Shown here in pieces: positions 33,569-42,291 of a DNA stretch of 64,000 nt; the first letter of the stretch is position 1, and every line of letters starts with the position of its first letter. The DNA is from Microthrixaceae bacterium (GTDB lineage Bacteria > Actinomycetota > Acidimicrobiia > Acidimicrobiales > Microtrichaceae). The stretch lies in the NCBI GenBank assembly GCA_020637215.1, contig JACJWI010000002.1, positions 248,001 through 312,000 of the forward strand, written 5' to 3'. The position numbers and the translations under genes were made by a program. The notes beneath the pieces were generated by a model. The model was not told the origin of the DNA, searched no databases, and worked only from the letters and a program-made list of their open reading frames with translations.

Positions 33569-35515
33569 ATGGCTGAGCAGGAACCACGGGTCCTCGGGGA
33601 CCGCTACGAGATCCATCAACGGCTCGCACGCGGCGGGATGGCCCAGGTGTACCTGGCCCGTGACCGCAGCCTCGACCGCCCGGTCGCGGTCAAGGAGCTG
33701 GTGCCCGAGTTCGCCACCGACCCGAGCTTCGTCGAACGCTTCCGCCGCGAGGCACAGGCCGCCGCGAACCTGTCGCACCCGAACATCGTCGGCGTCTACG
33801 ACTGGGGAACCCAGGACGGCACCTACTTCATCGTCATGGAGTACGTCGACGGCCCGTCGCTGTCGCAGGTCATCCGTCGCGACGGACCGTTGCACCCCCG
33901 CCGGGCCGCCGAGCTCGCCGGTGAGGTCGCCGCCGCTCTCGGCTTCGCCCACTCCCGCGGCGTCGTGCACCGCGACGTGAAGCCGGGCAACGTCCTGCTC
34001 ACCGCCACCGGCCAGTCCAAGGTCACCGACTTCGGCATCGCCCGGGCGCTCTCGTCTCCTGACGACGACCTGACCCAGGCCGGCTCGGTCATGGGGACCG
34101 CCACCTACTTCTCGCCCGAGCAGGCCCAGGGACTGCCGGTCGATCCGCGGTCGGACCTGTACTCGCTCGGCGTCGTCCTCTACGAGATGGTGACCGGCCG
34201 GCCCCCGTTCAGCGGCGACACCCCGCTCGCCATCGCCTACAAGCACGTCCAGGACCAGCCGGCCCCGCCGTCCACGATCGTCCCCGAGGTCCCCCACGGC
34301 CTCGAGGCGATCATCATGAAGCTCCTCCAGAAGCGTCCCGACGACCGCTACCCGTCGGCCGAGGCGCTGCGGGCGGATCTCAACCGCTACCTCGACGGCG
34401 ATCTCACCGCCGCCGAGCGGGCCCTCACCGGCACCGCGGCCGGCGTGGCCGCATCCGGTGTGGCAGCGGGCGTCGCCGCCGCGGCCACCACCGTGCAACC
34501 GGCGGTCGATCCCGGCACGGTGCAGCCGGTCGACGACGTCGACGGTCCGCCCGACGACGCCCCGAAGTCGCGGACCGGGCTCTTCGTCGGGGTCATCGCC
34601 GTGCTGCTCGCCATCCTGGCCGGACTGCTGTTCTGGTTCGCCAGCAGCCTGCGGTCCGACACCGTGGCCGTCCCCGCCCTGATCGGCCTGCCGCGGGCTG
34701 CCGCACAGAAGCTCCTCGACGACGCCGGCCTGGAGGCCAAGTTCACCGAGGAGCCGAACGCGACGGTCGCCGCCGGTCTGGTCATCTCCCAGGACCCGGC
34801 CGCCAAGACCGATGTGGACAAGGGGTCGACGGTCGAGGTGGTCGTGTCGACCGGCGTCGAGCGCGTCGAAGTCCCCGACGTCGTCGGCAAGCCCCGCGCC
34901 GAGGCAGAGGCCGCTCTCGTCGCGGCGGGCCTCAAGGTCACCGCCACCGAGGTCGAGAGCGAAGAGGCGGAGACCGGAACGGTCATCGCCCAGAACCCCG
35001 CGGCGCGGACCGAGGTCGACCGGGACTCGATGGTGACCCTCGAGGTGGCCAAATCGCCCGGCGAGGAGACCGTCCCCGACGTCACCGGCCAGAACCTCCA
35101 GAACGCCCAGGCCCAACTCCGCGCCGCGGGCTTCAAGATCGCCGCCACCAAAGAGGCGGCGAGCGCGACGGTCGCGTCCGGTCTGGTCATCTCGACCGAC
35201 CCGGCCGGGGGGACGACCGCCAAGAAGGGCGCGGCGGTGACGATCACGGTGTCGACAGGTGTCGAGCAGGTCAGCGTGCCGAACGTCGTCGGACAGACCG
35301 AGACCAACGCCACCAACACCCTCCAGGGCCGCGGCTTCAACGTCGACACCTCCACCAAGACCGTCCCCGCGGGCGACTCCGACATCGGACGGGTCATCAG
35401 CCAGGACCCGACCTCGGGCAAGCAGGCCGACAAGGGCTCGACGGTCAAGATCGTGGTCGGCGTCGCAGCCACGAGCACCACCTCGACCCCACCGACGTCG
35501 TCGTCCACTCCCTGA
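33569..35515 (+). CDS. pknB: Ser/Thr protein kinase with four PASTA domains
   Basis: A 648-residue transmembrane kinase. The intracellular kinase domain has a glycine loop RLARGGMAQVYLA, Lys42, the catalytic HRD at 134-136, DFGIARA and a SPEQAQG anchor. The juxtamembrane linker is followed by one helix at about 336-361 and four extracellular PASTA domains up to about residue 633, then a Thr/Ser tail. PASTA domains bind muropeptides or lipid II. TACGCT sits 9 nt before the ATG. No pknA gene is present beside it. Confidence 0.96.
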   Translation: MAEQEPRVLGDRYEIHQRLARGGMAQVYLARDRSLDRPVAVKELVPEFATDPSFVERFRREAQAAANLSHPNIVGVYDWGTQDGTYFIVMEYVDGPSLSQVIRRDGPLHPRRAAELAGEVAAALGFAHSRGVVHRDVKPGNVLLTATGQSKVTDFGIARALSSPDDDLTQAGSVMGTATYFSPEQAQGLPVDPRSDLYSLGVVLYEMVTGRPPFSGDTPLAIAYKHVQDQPAPPSTIVPEVPHGLEAIIMKLLQKRPDDRYPSAEALRADLNRYLDGDLTAAERALTGTAAGVAASGVAAGVAAAATTVQPAVDPGTVQPVDDVDGPPDDAPKSRTGLFVGVIAVLLAILAGLLFWFASSLRSDTVAVPALIGLPRAAAQKLLDDAGLEAKFTEEPNATVAAGLVISQDPAAKTDVDKGSTVEVVVSTGVERVEVPDVVGKPRAEAEAALVAAGLKVTATEVESEEAETGTVIAQNPAARTEVDRDSMVTLEVAKSPGEETVPDVTGQNLQNAQAQLRAAGFKIAATKEAASATVASGLVISTDPAGGTTAKKGAAVTITVSTGVEQVSVPNVVGQTETNATNTLQGRGFNVDTSTKTVPAGDSDIGRVISQDPTSGKQADKGSTVKIVVGVAATSTTSTPPTSSSTP

Positions 35516-35516
35516 C

Positions 35517-36458
35517 ATGGCCGGGCGGCGGGCCGGCACCGACCCCATCGCCAAGGGAGCGGTGGCCCTGGCGGTGGCGTTGACCGGGGCGGCGCTGCTC
35601 GCCGGGCTGCTCGGGTTCTCCTCGACGCTCAACCCGCTCGACGCGCTCCTCGGACGGGGAGCGATCGTGACCGTTCCCGACGTGTCCGGCCGTCCGCAGC
35701 CCGGAGCGGAGGCCGACCTGCGCCGGTCCGGGCTCGTGCCGAAGGTCCGCACCAGCTACAGCCTGACCGGCACCCGGGGCACCGTGATCTCCCAGACGCC
35801 CCCGGCGGGCTCACGGGTTCGGGAGGGTGCCGAGGTCGACGTCGTGGTCAGTCGGGGGTTGAACCGGGTCGAGATGCCCGCCGCTGTCGGACAGACCCTG
35901 GATGCGGCCCGGGCGCCGCTCGACGATGCCGGCATCGACGTGACGGTCGCCCGGGAGCCGAGCGAGACCGTGCCCAAGGGCGTCGTGATCAGCCAGGAGC
36001 CAGGCCCGGGGGTCGTGGTCACCGCCGAGGACGAGGTCCGTCTGGTCGTCTCCGAGGGGGCCGCTCCCCGTGCGGTGCCCGACGTGACCGGCCTCGCCCT
36101 CGAGGGAGCGGCGTTCCGGTTGGGTCAGGCCGGCTTCACAGTCGGAGCGGTGACCCCGGTCGACGACGCCTCGGCGGTGCTCGGATCGATCCTGCGCACC
36201 GACCCTGCCGCGGGGGCGATGGCGGACCGTGACACTCCGATCGCGCTCGCCCAGGCTGCCGGAGCTCCCCCCGTCGCGGTGCCCGACCTGAACGGCCGGA
36301 CCGCGGAGGACGCCTCCGCGGCGCTGAAGCCTCTCGGGCTGGTTCCCAACGTGATCCGGGGCTCCGGCGTCGACGCGGTCACGGCCCAGGACCCGGCCCC
36401 GACCACGATGGCCCGTCCCGGAACCGTGGTCACGGTACAGATCGGGACGGTGGGCTGA
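35517..36458 (+). CDS. Stand-alone membrane PASTA protein, four repeats
   Basis: A 313-residue protein starting one base after the pknB stop. One membrane helix (about 14-34) is followed by four PASTA domains, opened by VTVPDVSGRPQPGAEADLRRSGL, MPAAVGQTLDAARAPLDDAGI, VPDVTGLALEGAAFRLGQAGF and VPDLNGRTAEDASAALKPLGL. There is no kinase, PBP or other catalytic domain. It looks like a kinase sensor half freed of its kinase and may compete with or extend muropeptide sensing by PknB. I know of no characterised equivalent in this operon position. Confidence 0.88.
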   Translation: MAGRRAGTDPIAKGAVALAVALTGAALLAGLLGFSSTLNPLDALLGRGAIVTVPDVSGRPQPGAEADLRRSGLVPKVRTSYSLTGTRGTVISQTPPAGSRVREGAEVDVVVSRGLNRVEMPAAVGQTLDAARAPLDDAGIDVTVAREPSETVPKGVVISQEPGPGVVVTAEDEVRLVVSEGAAPRAVPDVTGLALEGAAFRLGQAGFTVGAVTPVDDASAVLGSILRTDPAAGAMADRDTPIALAQAAGAPPVAVPDLNGRTAEDASAALKPLGLVPNVIRGSGVDAVTAQDPAPTTMARPGTVVTVQIGTVG

Positions 36459-36459
36459 G

Positions 36460-37614
36460 ATGGGACGAGCACGCTCCGACACCGCCGGCGTCGTCGACCC
36501 GGACTCAGAGGTCGAGCTGACCGCGGCGGAGTCGCGCTCGGTACGTCGGCGCTCCGACCGTGACGACCGGGCGGTCCGGGTCCGGGGCGGAACGCCCGTC
36601 ACGCCGATCGGAGGTCCGGAGGACGTCGACCCCCGTCGCCACCCCCGCGCCACCGCGATCGGTCTGGCCGTCGTCGGCCTGCTGTTCGTGCTCACCGGCT
36701 TCGCGGTCGGCACCTCCATGCGAGACGGCGAACGGGCCGTGCTCGCCGCCCGCGTCCCGGTTCCCCGATTGGACGGCAACACCCTCGAGGAAGCCACCCG
36801 GACCCTCGAGGGCCTGGGGCTGCTGGTCGCCGTGGAGTACCAGCCCAACGAGGCCGTGCCGACGGGGACGGTGTTCGGCCAACGCCCGGTCGCGGGATCC
36901 AAGCTCGAGGTCGGGACCGAGGTGACCCTGGTCGTCAGCGACGGTCCCGCCGGTGTCAAGGTCCCCGACACGACCGGCTTCCAGGGATCCGAGGCGGTGA
37001 AGCTCCTCGAGGCCAACGGACTGGCCCCGGTCCTGCAGCCGACCCACGACGAGAAGGTCCGGCCCGGTGAGGTGCTGCGGACCGATCCCGCCGCCGGCAG
37101 CCGAGCGGCTCCGGGAGCGACCGTGGCCGTGCTCGTCTCCGACGGCCCCGCGCCGCGACAGGTGCCCGCCATCGCAGGAACGCCCATCGCCGAGGGCTTC
37201 GCCGCCCTCGGGCGTGCGGGAGTCGGCCTGGGCAAGGTCACCGCCACAGTGGTCGAGGGAACCCCCGCCGGTGTGGTCGTCTCCACCGATCCGCCGGCCG
37301 GCTCGGCGGTTCCCCGGGACCAGCCGGTGGACGTCGTCGTCACCGAGTCGGCTCCCAGCCTGATTGCCCCCTCGGTGACCGGACTGCTGAGGTCGTCGGC
37401 CGCCGAGGCGCTTGCCGACAGCCCGCTGGTGATCAGCTACCGGAACCAGACCGTCGCCTTCGACGACAGCCGGTCCGGGCGCGTCATCGCCCAGAGCATC
37501 CCGGCGGGAACCCCGGTGTCGCCGGGCATGCAGCTGCAGCTGACGGTGGCGGTCGCGGCCGCTCCACCGACCACCACCACGGTTCCGGGAGCCACGACCA
37601 CGACCGCCCCCTGA
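36460..37614 (+). CDS. Second stand-alone membrane PASTA protein
   Basis: A 384-residue protein beginning one base after the previous stop. A charged cytoplasmic N-terminal part of about 65 residues precedes a membrane helix at about 67-87. Four PASTA-like domains follow (starting VPRLDGNTLEEATRTLEGLGL, VPDTTGFQGSEAVKLLEANGL, VPAIAGTPIAEGFAALGRAGV and a diverged APSVTGLLRSSAAEALADSPL), then a Thr-rich tail. The cytoplasmic segment holds several Ser/Thr residues beside arginines, which could be PknB targets; that is inference. Last gene of the operon. Confidence 0.87.
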   Translation: MGRARSDTAGVVDPDSEVELTAAESRSVRRRSDRDDRAVRVRGGTPVTPIGGPEDVDPRRHPRATAIGLAVVGLLFVLTGFAVGTSMRDGERAVLAARVPVPRLDGNTLEEATRTLEGLGLLVAVEYQPNEAVPTGTVFGQRPVAGSKLEVGTEVTLVVSDGPAGVKVPDTTGFQGSEAVKLLEANGLAPVLQPTHDEKVRPGEVLRTDPAAGSRAAPGATVAVLVSDGPAPRQVPAIAGTPIAEGFAALGRAGVGLGKVTATVVEGTPAGVVVSTDPPAGSAVPRDQPVDVVVTESAPSLIAPSVTGLLRSSAAEALADSPLVISYRNQTVAFDDSRSGRVIAQSIPAGTPVSPGMQLQLTVAVAAAPPTTTTVPGATTTTAP

Positions 37615-37632
37615 ACCGCGACCCGCCCGGGG

Positions 37633-38211
37633 TCAGCTGCAGCGGCGCAGGAAGTTGCCGACCAGGTCGTGACCGGCGTGGGTCAGCACCGACTCAGGGT
37701 GGAACTGGACGCCCTCGACGTCGAGCTCGCGGTGACGCAACCCCATGATCAACCCGTCGTCGGTCTCCGCGGTGACCTCCAACACGTCGGGCAACGTCGA
37801 ACGCTCGACGACCAGCGAGTGGTAGCGGGTCGCCTCGAGCGGGTTGGGCAACCCCTCGAAGACCCCCACCCCCCGGTGTGCGATGAGGGAGGTCTTGCCG
37901 TGCACCACCTCCGGCGCACGCACCACCTCGCCACCGAACACCTCACCGATGCACTGGAGGCCCAGGCACACCCCGAACACGGGGACCCGCGAACCCCAGG
38001 TCCGGATGATCTCGTTGGACAGACCCGCGTCGGCCGGGGTTCCCGGTCCGGGGCTGATGAGGATGCCGTCGGGGTCGATCCGCTCGACGTCGGCCAGCCC
38101 CAGGGCGTCGTCTCGGTGCACCTCGGGTTCGGCTCCCAGCTCCCCCAGGTACTGCACCAGGTTGTAGACGAACGAGTCGTAGTTGTCGATCACCAGGATC
38201 CGGGGCGCCAC
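37633..38211 (-). CDS. trpG: Anthranilate/aminodeoxychorismate synthase glutamine amidotransferase
   Basis: A 192-residue class I glutamine amidotransferase: ILVIDNYDSFVYNLVQYLGELG, GPGTPADAG, the nucleophile cysteine in VFGVCLGLQCIGE and the His-Glu of GVQFHPESVLT. It supplies ammonia for anthranilate (trpG) or p-aminobenzoate (pabA); the sequence alone does not choose. Its place between pknB and crgA equals that of trpG in mycobacteria. The GTG at 38211 lies 7 nt behind TACGCT on the minus strand. Confidence 0.93.
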   Translation of the reverse strand: MAPRILVIDNYDSFVYNLVQYLGELGAEPEVHRDDALGLADVERIDPDGILISPGPGTPADAGLSNEIIRTWGSRVPVFGVCLGLQCIGEVFGGEVVRAPEVVHGKTSLIAHRGVGVFEGLPNPLEATRYHSLVVERSTLPDVLEVTAETDDGLIMGLRHRELDVEGVQFHPESVLTHAGHDLVGNFLRRCS

Positions 38212-38266
38212 GACCGAGAGCGTACGGGTTGCCCGCGGCGCCGGAACAACCGTTACCCTCACCGCC

Positions 38267-38671
38267 ATGGCGAAGCCGGCCAAGCGCAGGGTGGAGGGGA
38301 CCGGTCACGGCTCCCGCACCGATGACACCGCAACCGACAAGGACGCGTCCGGTCACAAGGACACGGCCACTCCCAAGGACACGGCCAACGACACCGGCAC
38401 GGTGCGGACGTCCAGCAAGCGGGTCACGCCCAAGGCGCAGCACCGGCCGTCGGGGCGCTACACCCCGCCGGGCACCGGAGCGTCCAAGGGTCCGAGCCCC
38501 CGCTGGGTCCCCGTGCTCATGTTCGCCCTGTGGGGTCTGGGGCTGCTCGTGATCATCCTCAACTACATGGGGGTGCTGCCCGGCTCCGCTGACGGGGGCA
38601 ACGGCTGGTACCTGGTCGCCGGCCTCGGCGCCATCCTCGCCGGCATCATGGTCGCCACCCAGTACCGGTAG
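38267..38671 (+). CDS. crgA: Cell division protein CrgA
   Basis: A 134-residue small membrane protein of division and wall assembly. The C-terminal half matches CrgA: SGRYTPPGTG, SPRWVPVLMFALWGLGLLVIILNYMGVLPG and WYLVAGLGAILAGIMVATQYR, giving two membrane helices. CrgA recruits FtsI and RodA-type partners in actinobacteria. The N-terminal half is a long hydrophilic Thr/Asp/Lys-rich extension not seen in short homologues. TACCCT lies 7 nt before the ATG, consistent with leaderless expression; trpG is divergent. Confidence 0.92.
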   Translation: MAKPAKRRVEGTGHGSRTDDTATDKDASGHKDTATPKDTANDTGTVRTSSKRVTPKAQHRPSGRYTPPGTGASKGPSPRWVPVLMFALWGLGLLVIILNYMGVLPGSADGGNGWYLVAGLGAILAGIMVATQYR

Positions 38672-38674
38672 CCC

Positions 38675-38770
38675 CCACTCGACGGGAGCGATCAGCTCTC
38701 ACTCGATGGGAGCCACCAGCACTCAGTCGATGGGAGCCACCAGCTCTCACTCGATGGGAGCCACCAGCTC
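38675..38770. repeat. Four tandem 24-bp units over a gene end
   Basis: Units at 38675-38698, 38699-38722, 38723-38746 and 38747-38770. The inner three differ by one to three bases; the outermost (38675) is more diverged. On the minus strand each unit encodes E-L-V-A-P-I-E plus a stop or its variant, and the first is the real C terminus of the zinc-ribbon protein. The array fills the space between that gene and crgA. Confidence 0.88.
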
Positions 38771-39130
38771 CATGTCCTCCAGGCAGTGCCGGGGCGGCTC
38801 GGGCTCCTCGGTCGGAGCGGCGGTCATGGTGACCTCGGTGCCGCAGATCGAGCACCGGTAGAGCAGCTTGACCTTGCGGATCGTGCCCGCCTCGGGCGGA
38901 TCCGGAGGAGGGGTCGCGAACTGCTGGAGGAAGAACCAGCCGGCCCGCAGGATCAGCGCACCCAGCACCACCGCGCCGAAGGTCGGCGCGAGCGGGGTGC
39001 TGAGAGCCAGGCTCACCCCGACGGCGGTCACGGCCAGGACCGCGAGCCACAGGCCCAGCCGGACCCACCGTCGGGATGCCAACCTGTCAGCCCAGGCGCT
39101 CGATGACGGTGGCGTTGGCCATGCCGCCAC
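38747..39130 (-). CDS. Small membrane protein with zinc-ribbon-like C terminus
   Basis: A protein of up to 127 residues with two hydrophobic helices (VRLGLWLAVLAVTAVGVSLAL and FGAVVLGALILRAGWFFL) and a C-terminal YRCSICGTEVTM...PPRHCLEDMEL pattern, with at least three cysteines and one histidine that could hold a metal. I do not recognise a named family. The start is uncertain: GTG at 39130 overlaps the thiolase stop by 44 bp, while a TTG at 39082 would begin just after it. Its 3' end lies in a 24-bp tandem repeat. Confidence 0.6.
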   Translation of the reverse strand: MAAWPTPPSSSAWADRLASRRWVRLGLWLAVLAVTAVGVSLALSTPLAPTFGAVVLGALILRAGWFFLQQFATPPPDPPEAGTIRKVKLLYRCSICGTEVTMTAAPTEEPEPPRHCLEDMELVAPIE

Positions 39131-40295
39131 CCTCGCACATCGTCTGGAGGCCGTAGCGGCCCCCGATGCGCTCGAGCTCGTTGAGCATGGTGGCCATCAG
39201 CTTGGTGCCGGATCCGCCGAGCGGGTGCCCGAGGGCGATGGCGCCGCCGTTGGCGTTGACCTTCGCCATGTCGGGATGGTGCTCCTTCTCCCACGCCAGG
39301 ACGACCGAGGCGAACGCCTCGTTCACCTCGATGTGGTCGAAGTCGTCGATGCCCAGGCCGCTCTTCTCGAGCGCCTTCGCCGTGGCCGGGATGGGGCCGG
39401 TGAGCATGCGGACGGGGTCGACGCCGGCCAGGGCGAAGGTGTGGAACCGGGCCCGGGGCGTCAGGCCCAGCGCGGCGGCCTTGTCAGCGCTCATGATCAG
39501 AGCGGCCGAGGCGCCGTCGCAGATCTGGGAGCTGTTGCCGGCGGTCACCTTTCCCTCGGGCAGGAACGACGGCTTGAGCTTGGCCAGTCCCTCGGCGGTC
39601 GTGCCGGGGCGGATGCCCTCGTCGGTGGTGACCATGGTGTCGAGCACCTTGATCTCGCCCGACTCCTTGTCGCGGATCTTGGACACGACGGGGATGATCT
39701 CGTTCTCGAAGCGGCCCTCGGCGGTCGCCTGCTCGGCCAGCGCCTGGGAGCGGGCACCGTAGGCGTCGAGGTCCTCGCGGGACAGACCCCACTCGTTGGC
39801 GATGATCTCGGCCGACACGCCCTGGCCCACCAGGCCCTTGTGGCCGGCGATGAGCTCGACGTCCGCGTAGCGGTCGTAGGCGGCGCCGAACGGGAAGCCG
39901 ACCCCGCTGCCGATCGAGGCCCCCATCGGCACCAGGCTCATCACCTCGACCCCGGCGGCGACCACCACGTCGTAGGCGCCGGCCATGACTCCCTGGGCCG
40001 CGAAGTGGGCGGCCTGCTGGGACGAGCCGCACTGGCGATCGACGGTGGTGGAGGGGATCTCCTCGGGCCAGCCGGCGGCGAGCACCGCGTTGCGACCGAC
40101 GTTGAGCGCCTGGGCGCCGGCCTGCATGACGCAACCCATGATGACGTCGTCGACCAGGGCGGGGTCCAGGTCGTTGCGCTGGGCCAGGGCCTTGAGGGTC
40201 TCGGCGGCGAGGTCGACCGGGTGCCAGCCGGACAGGGCGCCGTTGCGGCGACCGCCGGGCGTGCGGACGATGTCGATGATCACTGCGTCGGGCAT
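39087..40295 (-). CDS. Thiolase family acetyl-CoA acyltransferase
   Basis: A 402-residue thiolase. The acyl-accepting cysteine is in VDRQCGSSQQAAHFAA, the histidine in NANGGAIALGHPLGGSGT and the second cysteine in MCEGGGMANATVIE. It catalyses thiolytic cleavage or condensation of acyl-CoAs. An acyl-CoA synthetase gene is divergent from it, which suits a beta-oxidation role. A GACCG-GA-CGGTC palindrome lies 39-50 bp upstream of the ATG. Confidence 0.94.
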   Translation of the reverse strand: MPDAVIIDIVRTPGGRRNGALSGWHPVDLAAETLKALAQRNDLDPALVDDVIMGCVMQAGAQALNVGRNAVLAAGWPEEIPSTTVDRQCGSSQQAAHFAAQGVMAGAYDVVVAAGVEVMSLVPMGASIGSGVGFPFGAAYDRYADVELIAGHKGLVGQGVSAEIIANEWGLSREDLDAYGARSQALAEQATAEGRFENEIIPVVSKIRDKESGEIKVLDTMVTTDEGIRPGTTAEGLAKLKPSFLPEGKVTAGNSSQICDGASAALIMSADKAAALGLTPRARFHTFALAGVDPVRMLTGPIPATAKALEKSGLGIDDFDHIEVNEAFASVVLAWEKEHHPDMAKVNANGGAIALGHPLGGSGTKLMATMLNELERIGGRYGLQTMCEGGGMANATVIERLG

Positions 40296-40333
40296 GGGTC
40301 CCCCTCGGGGAGTCGGGCGGTCGGTGCGAACTA

Positions 40334-40345
40334 GACCGGACGGTC
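40334..40345. promoter_or_regulatory. Candidate operator between thiolase and acyl-CoA synthetase
   Basis: GACCG-GA-CGGTC is a perfect inverted repeat in the 154-bp divergent region. Short palindromes of this kind are typical for TetR-family regulators of lipid genes. No such regulator gene is adjacent, so the binding protein is unknown. Confidence 0.45.
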
Positions 40346-40449
40346 AAGAGAGTCTGCTCGTCGACGGCGTCGGGGACCAAGTCGCGGGCCGGGCCTCGTG
40401 ACCCCGGTCACCGCCACTATCCTCGGCGGTCCGAACCAGGAGGCATCGC

Positions 40450-42264
40450 ATGGGTTCCGTGACCAAGGCCGACATCGACCGACTCGTCGACGGGACGACG
40501 GTGGCGAGGGAGTTCGTCGACACCGTGGCGCGCTGCGGCGACTCGACCGCTCTGCGCTGGATGCAGCTCGACGGGACGTTGGGTTCGGTGAGCTTCGCCG
40601 AGTTCGGCGACCGCGCCGCCCGCGCCGCGGCCGGACTCCGCTCCCTCGGCGTGCAGCCCGGCGACCGGGTCGTGCTCATGATGCGCAACATCCCCGAGTT
40701 CCACTGGCTCGACATGGCCGTCCTGTTGTGCGGCGCCACCCCGGTGTCGATCTACAACTCGTCGTCGGCCGACCAGGTCGAGTACCTGGTCAACCACTGC
40801 GGGGCCGTGGTCGCCATCGTGGAGAACCAGGACTTCCTGGCCAAGTTCGCCGAGGTGCGGGACCGGCTGACGGCGCTGCGCACCATCGTGACCGTCGTCG
40901 ACCCGCCCGAGCTCCCCGACGGCGTGGTCGGCCACGCGGTCCTGACCGACGCAGATCCGGTGGACCTGGCCGAGGCCGCGTCGATCGGCCGGCCCGAGGA
41001 CCTGGCCACGATCATCTACACCTCCGGCACCACCGGGAGCCCCAAGGGCGTGATGATCAGCAACTACAACGTCTGCTGGGTGCTCGAGTCCGGCCTGATG
41101 TCGTACGGCTGGACCCGCGAGGAGATCAAGGGCAAGCGGGTGGTGTCCTATCTGCCCATGGCCCACATCGCCGAGCGGATCGTGTCGCAGTACTCCCTGG
41201 TGCTGGCCGGGTTGGAGGTCACGACCTGCCCCGACACCTCCGCCCTGCTGCCGCACCTGATCGCCGTGCGGCCGAACATCGCCTTCGGCGTGCCCCGGGT
41301 GTGGGAGAAGCTCTACGCCGGGGTGACCGCCGCGCTCGCCGGCGACCCCGAAAAGGCCGAGAAGTTCAACGAGGCCATCGCCGTCGGCGGCCCGATCCGG
41401 GAGAAGATGACCTGGGGCGAGGCGACCGACGAGGAGATCGCCACCTACGAGTTCCTCGACGCCGTCGCCTTCAGCACGGTTCGCGAGCTCGTGGGCATGG
41501 ACCAGTGCGAGATGGCCATCACCGGCGCCGCCCCCATCCCGGCCGACCTGCTGCGGTGGTTCCGCACCATCGGCATCCCGCTCGCCGAGGTCTACGGCAT
41601 GAGCGAGAACACCGGCGCCATGTCCTTCGAGCGGTTCAAGGTCAAGCCCGGAACCGTGGGTCTGGCCATGCCCGGATCCGAGCTCGCCGTGTTCCCCGAC
41701 GGCGAGGTGTGCTGCCGGGGCGGCCACGTGTTCCAGGGGTACCTGAACGACCCCGACAAGACCGCCGAGGCGATCGACGACGACGGCTGGCTGCACTCCG
41801 GCGACATCGGCGAGCTCGACGACGACGGCTACCTGCGCATCGTCGACCGCAAGAAGGAGCTGATCATCACCGCCGGCGGCAAGAACATCTCCCCGGCCAA
41901 CCTCGAGGCCGAGCTCAAGTCCATCCCGCTGGTCGCCCAGGCAGCGGTCATCGGCGACAACAGGCCGTTCGTGTCGGCGTTGCTGGTGCTCGACGGAGAG
42001 GTCGCCCCCGGCTGGGCGGCCCGCCACGGCATCCAGTACTCGTCGCTCGAGGAGCTCGCCGCCCACCCCGACGTGCAGGCCGCGGTGGCCGACGGCGTCG
42101 AGCAGGCCATGGCCGGCTTCAACAACGCCGAGCGGGTCAAGAAGTGGACGCTGCTCTCCGAGGAGTGGCTGCCCGACACCGACCTGCTCACCCCGACCTT
42201 CAAGCTCAAGCGCCGGGGCATCAATGCCCACTTCGAGAAGGAGATCGAGGCGCTCTACAGCTGA
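40450..42264 (+). CDS. fadD: Long-chain acyl-CoA synthetase (AMP-forming)
   Basis: A 604-residue ANL-superfamily ligase. The P-loop YTSGTTGSPKGVMIS, the adenine motif EVYGMSENTG, the hinge DGWLHSGDIGELDDDGYLRIVDRKKELIITAGGKNISP and the late lysine in LTPTFKLKRRGI are all present. It resembles mycobacterial FadD15-type synthetases that activate long-chain fatty acids. AGGAGG lies 6-11 nt before the ATG, so this gene does have a leader. Confidence 0.93.
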   Translation: MGSVTKADIDRLVDGTTVAREFVDTVARCGDSTALRWMQLDGTLGSVSFAEFGDRAARAAAGLRSLGVQPGDRVVLMMRNIPEFHWLDMAVLLCGATPVSIYNSSSADQVEYLVNHCGAVVAIVENQDFLAKFAEVRDRLTALRTIVTVVDPPELPDGVVGHAVLTDADPVDLAEAASIGRPEDLATIIYTSGTTGSPKGVMISNYNVCWVLESGLMSYGWTREEIKGKRVVSYLPMAHIAERIVSQYSLVLAGLEVTTCPDTSALLPHLIAVRPNIAFGVPRVWEKLYAGVTAALAGDPEKAEKFNEAIAVGGPIREKMTWGEATDEEIATYEFLDAVAFSTVRELVGMDQCEMAITGAAPIPADLLRWFRTIGIPLAEVYGMSENTGAMSFERFKVKPGTVGLAMPGSELAVFPDGEVCCRGGHVFQGYLNDPDKTAEAIDDDGWLHSGDIGELDDDGYLRIVDRKKELIITAGGKNISPANLEAELKSIPLVAQAAVIGDNRPFVSALLVLDGEVAPGWAARHGIQYSSLEELAAHPDVQAAVADGVEQAMAGFNNAERVKKWTLLSEEWLPDTDLLTPTFKLKRRGINAHFEKEIEALYS

Positions 42265-42291
42265 GCGGCCAGCCCGGGACCGCCGACCGCT

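Noticed and set aside
28427..35752. Long antisense frames across the phosphatase, PBP and kinase genes
   Set aside because: Same GC artefact; the + strand genes carry complete catalytic motifs in every case.
40417..42231. 604-codon antisense frame over the acyl-CoA synthetase
   Set aside because: The sense strand has all ANL ligase motifs; the antisense product is Gly/Asp/His-rich and motif-free.
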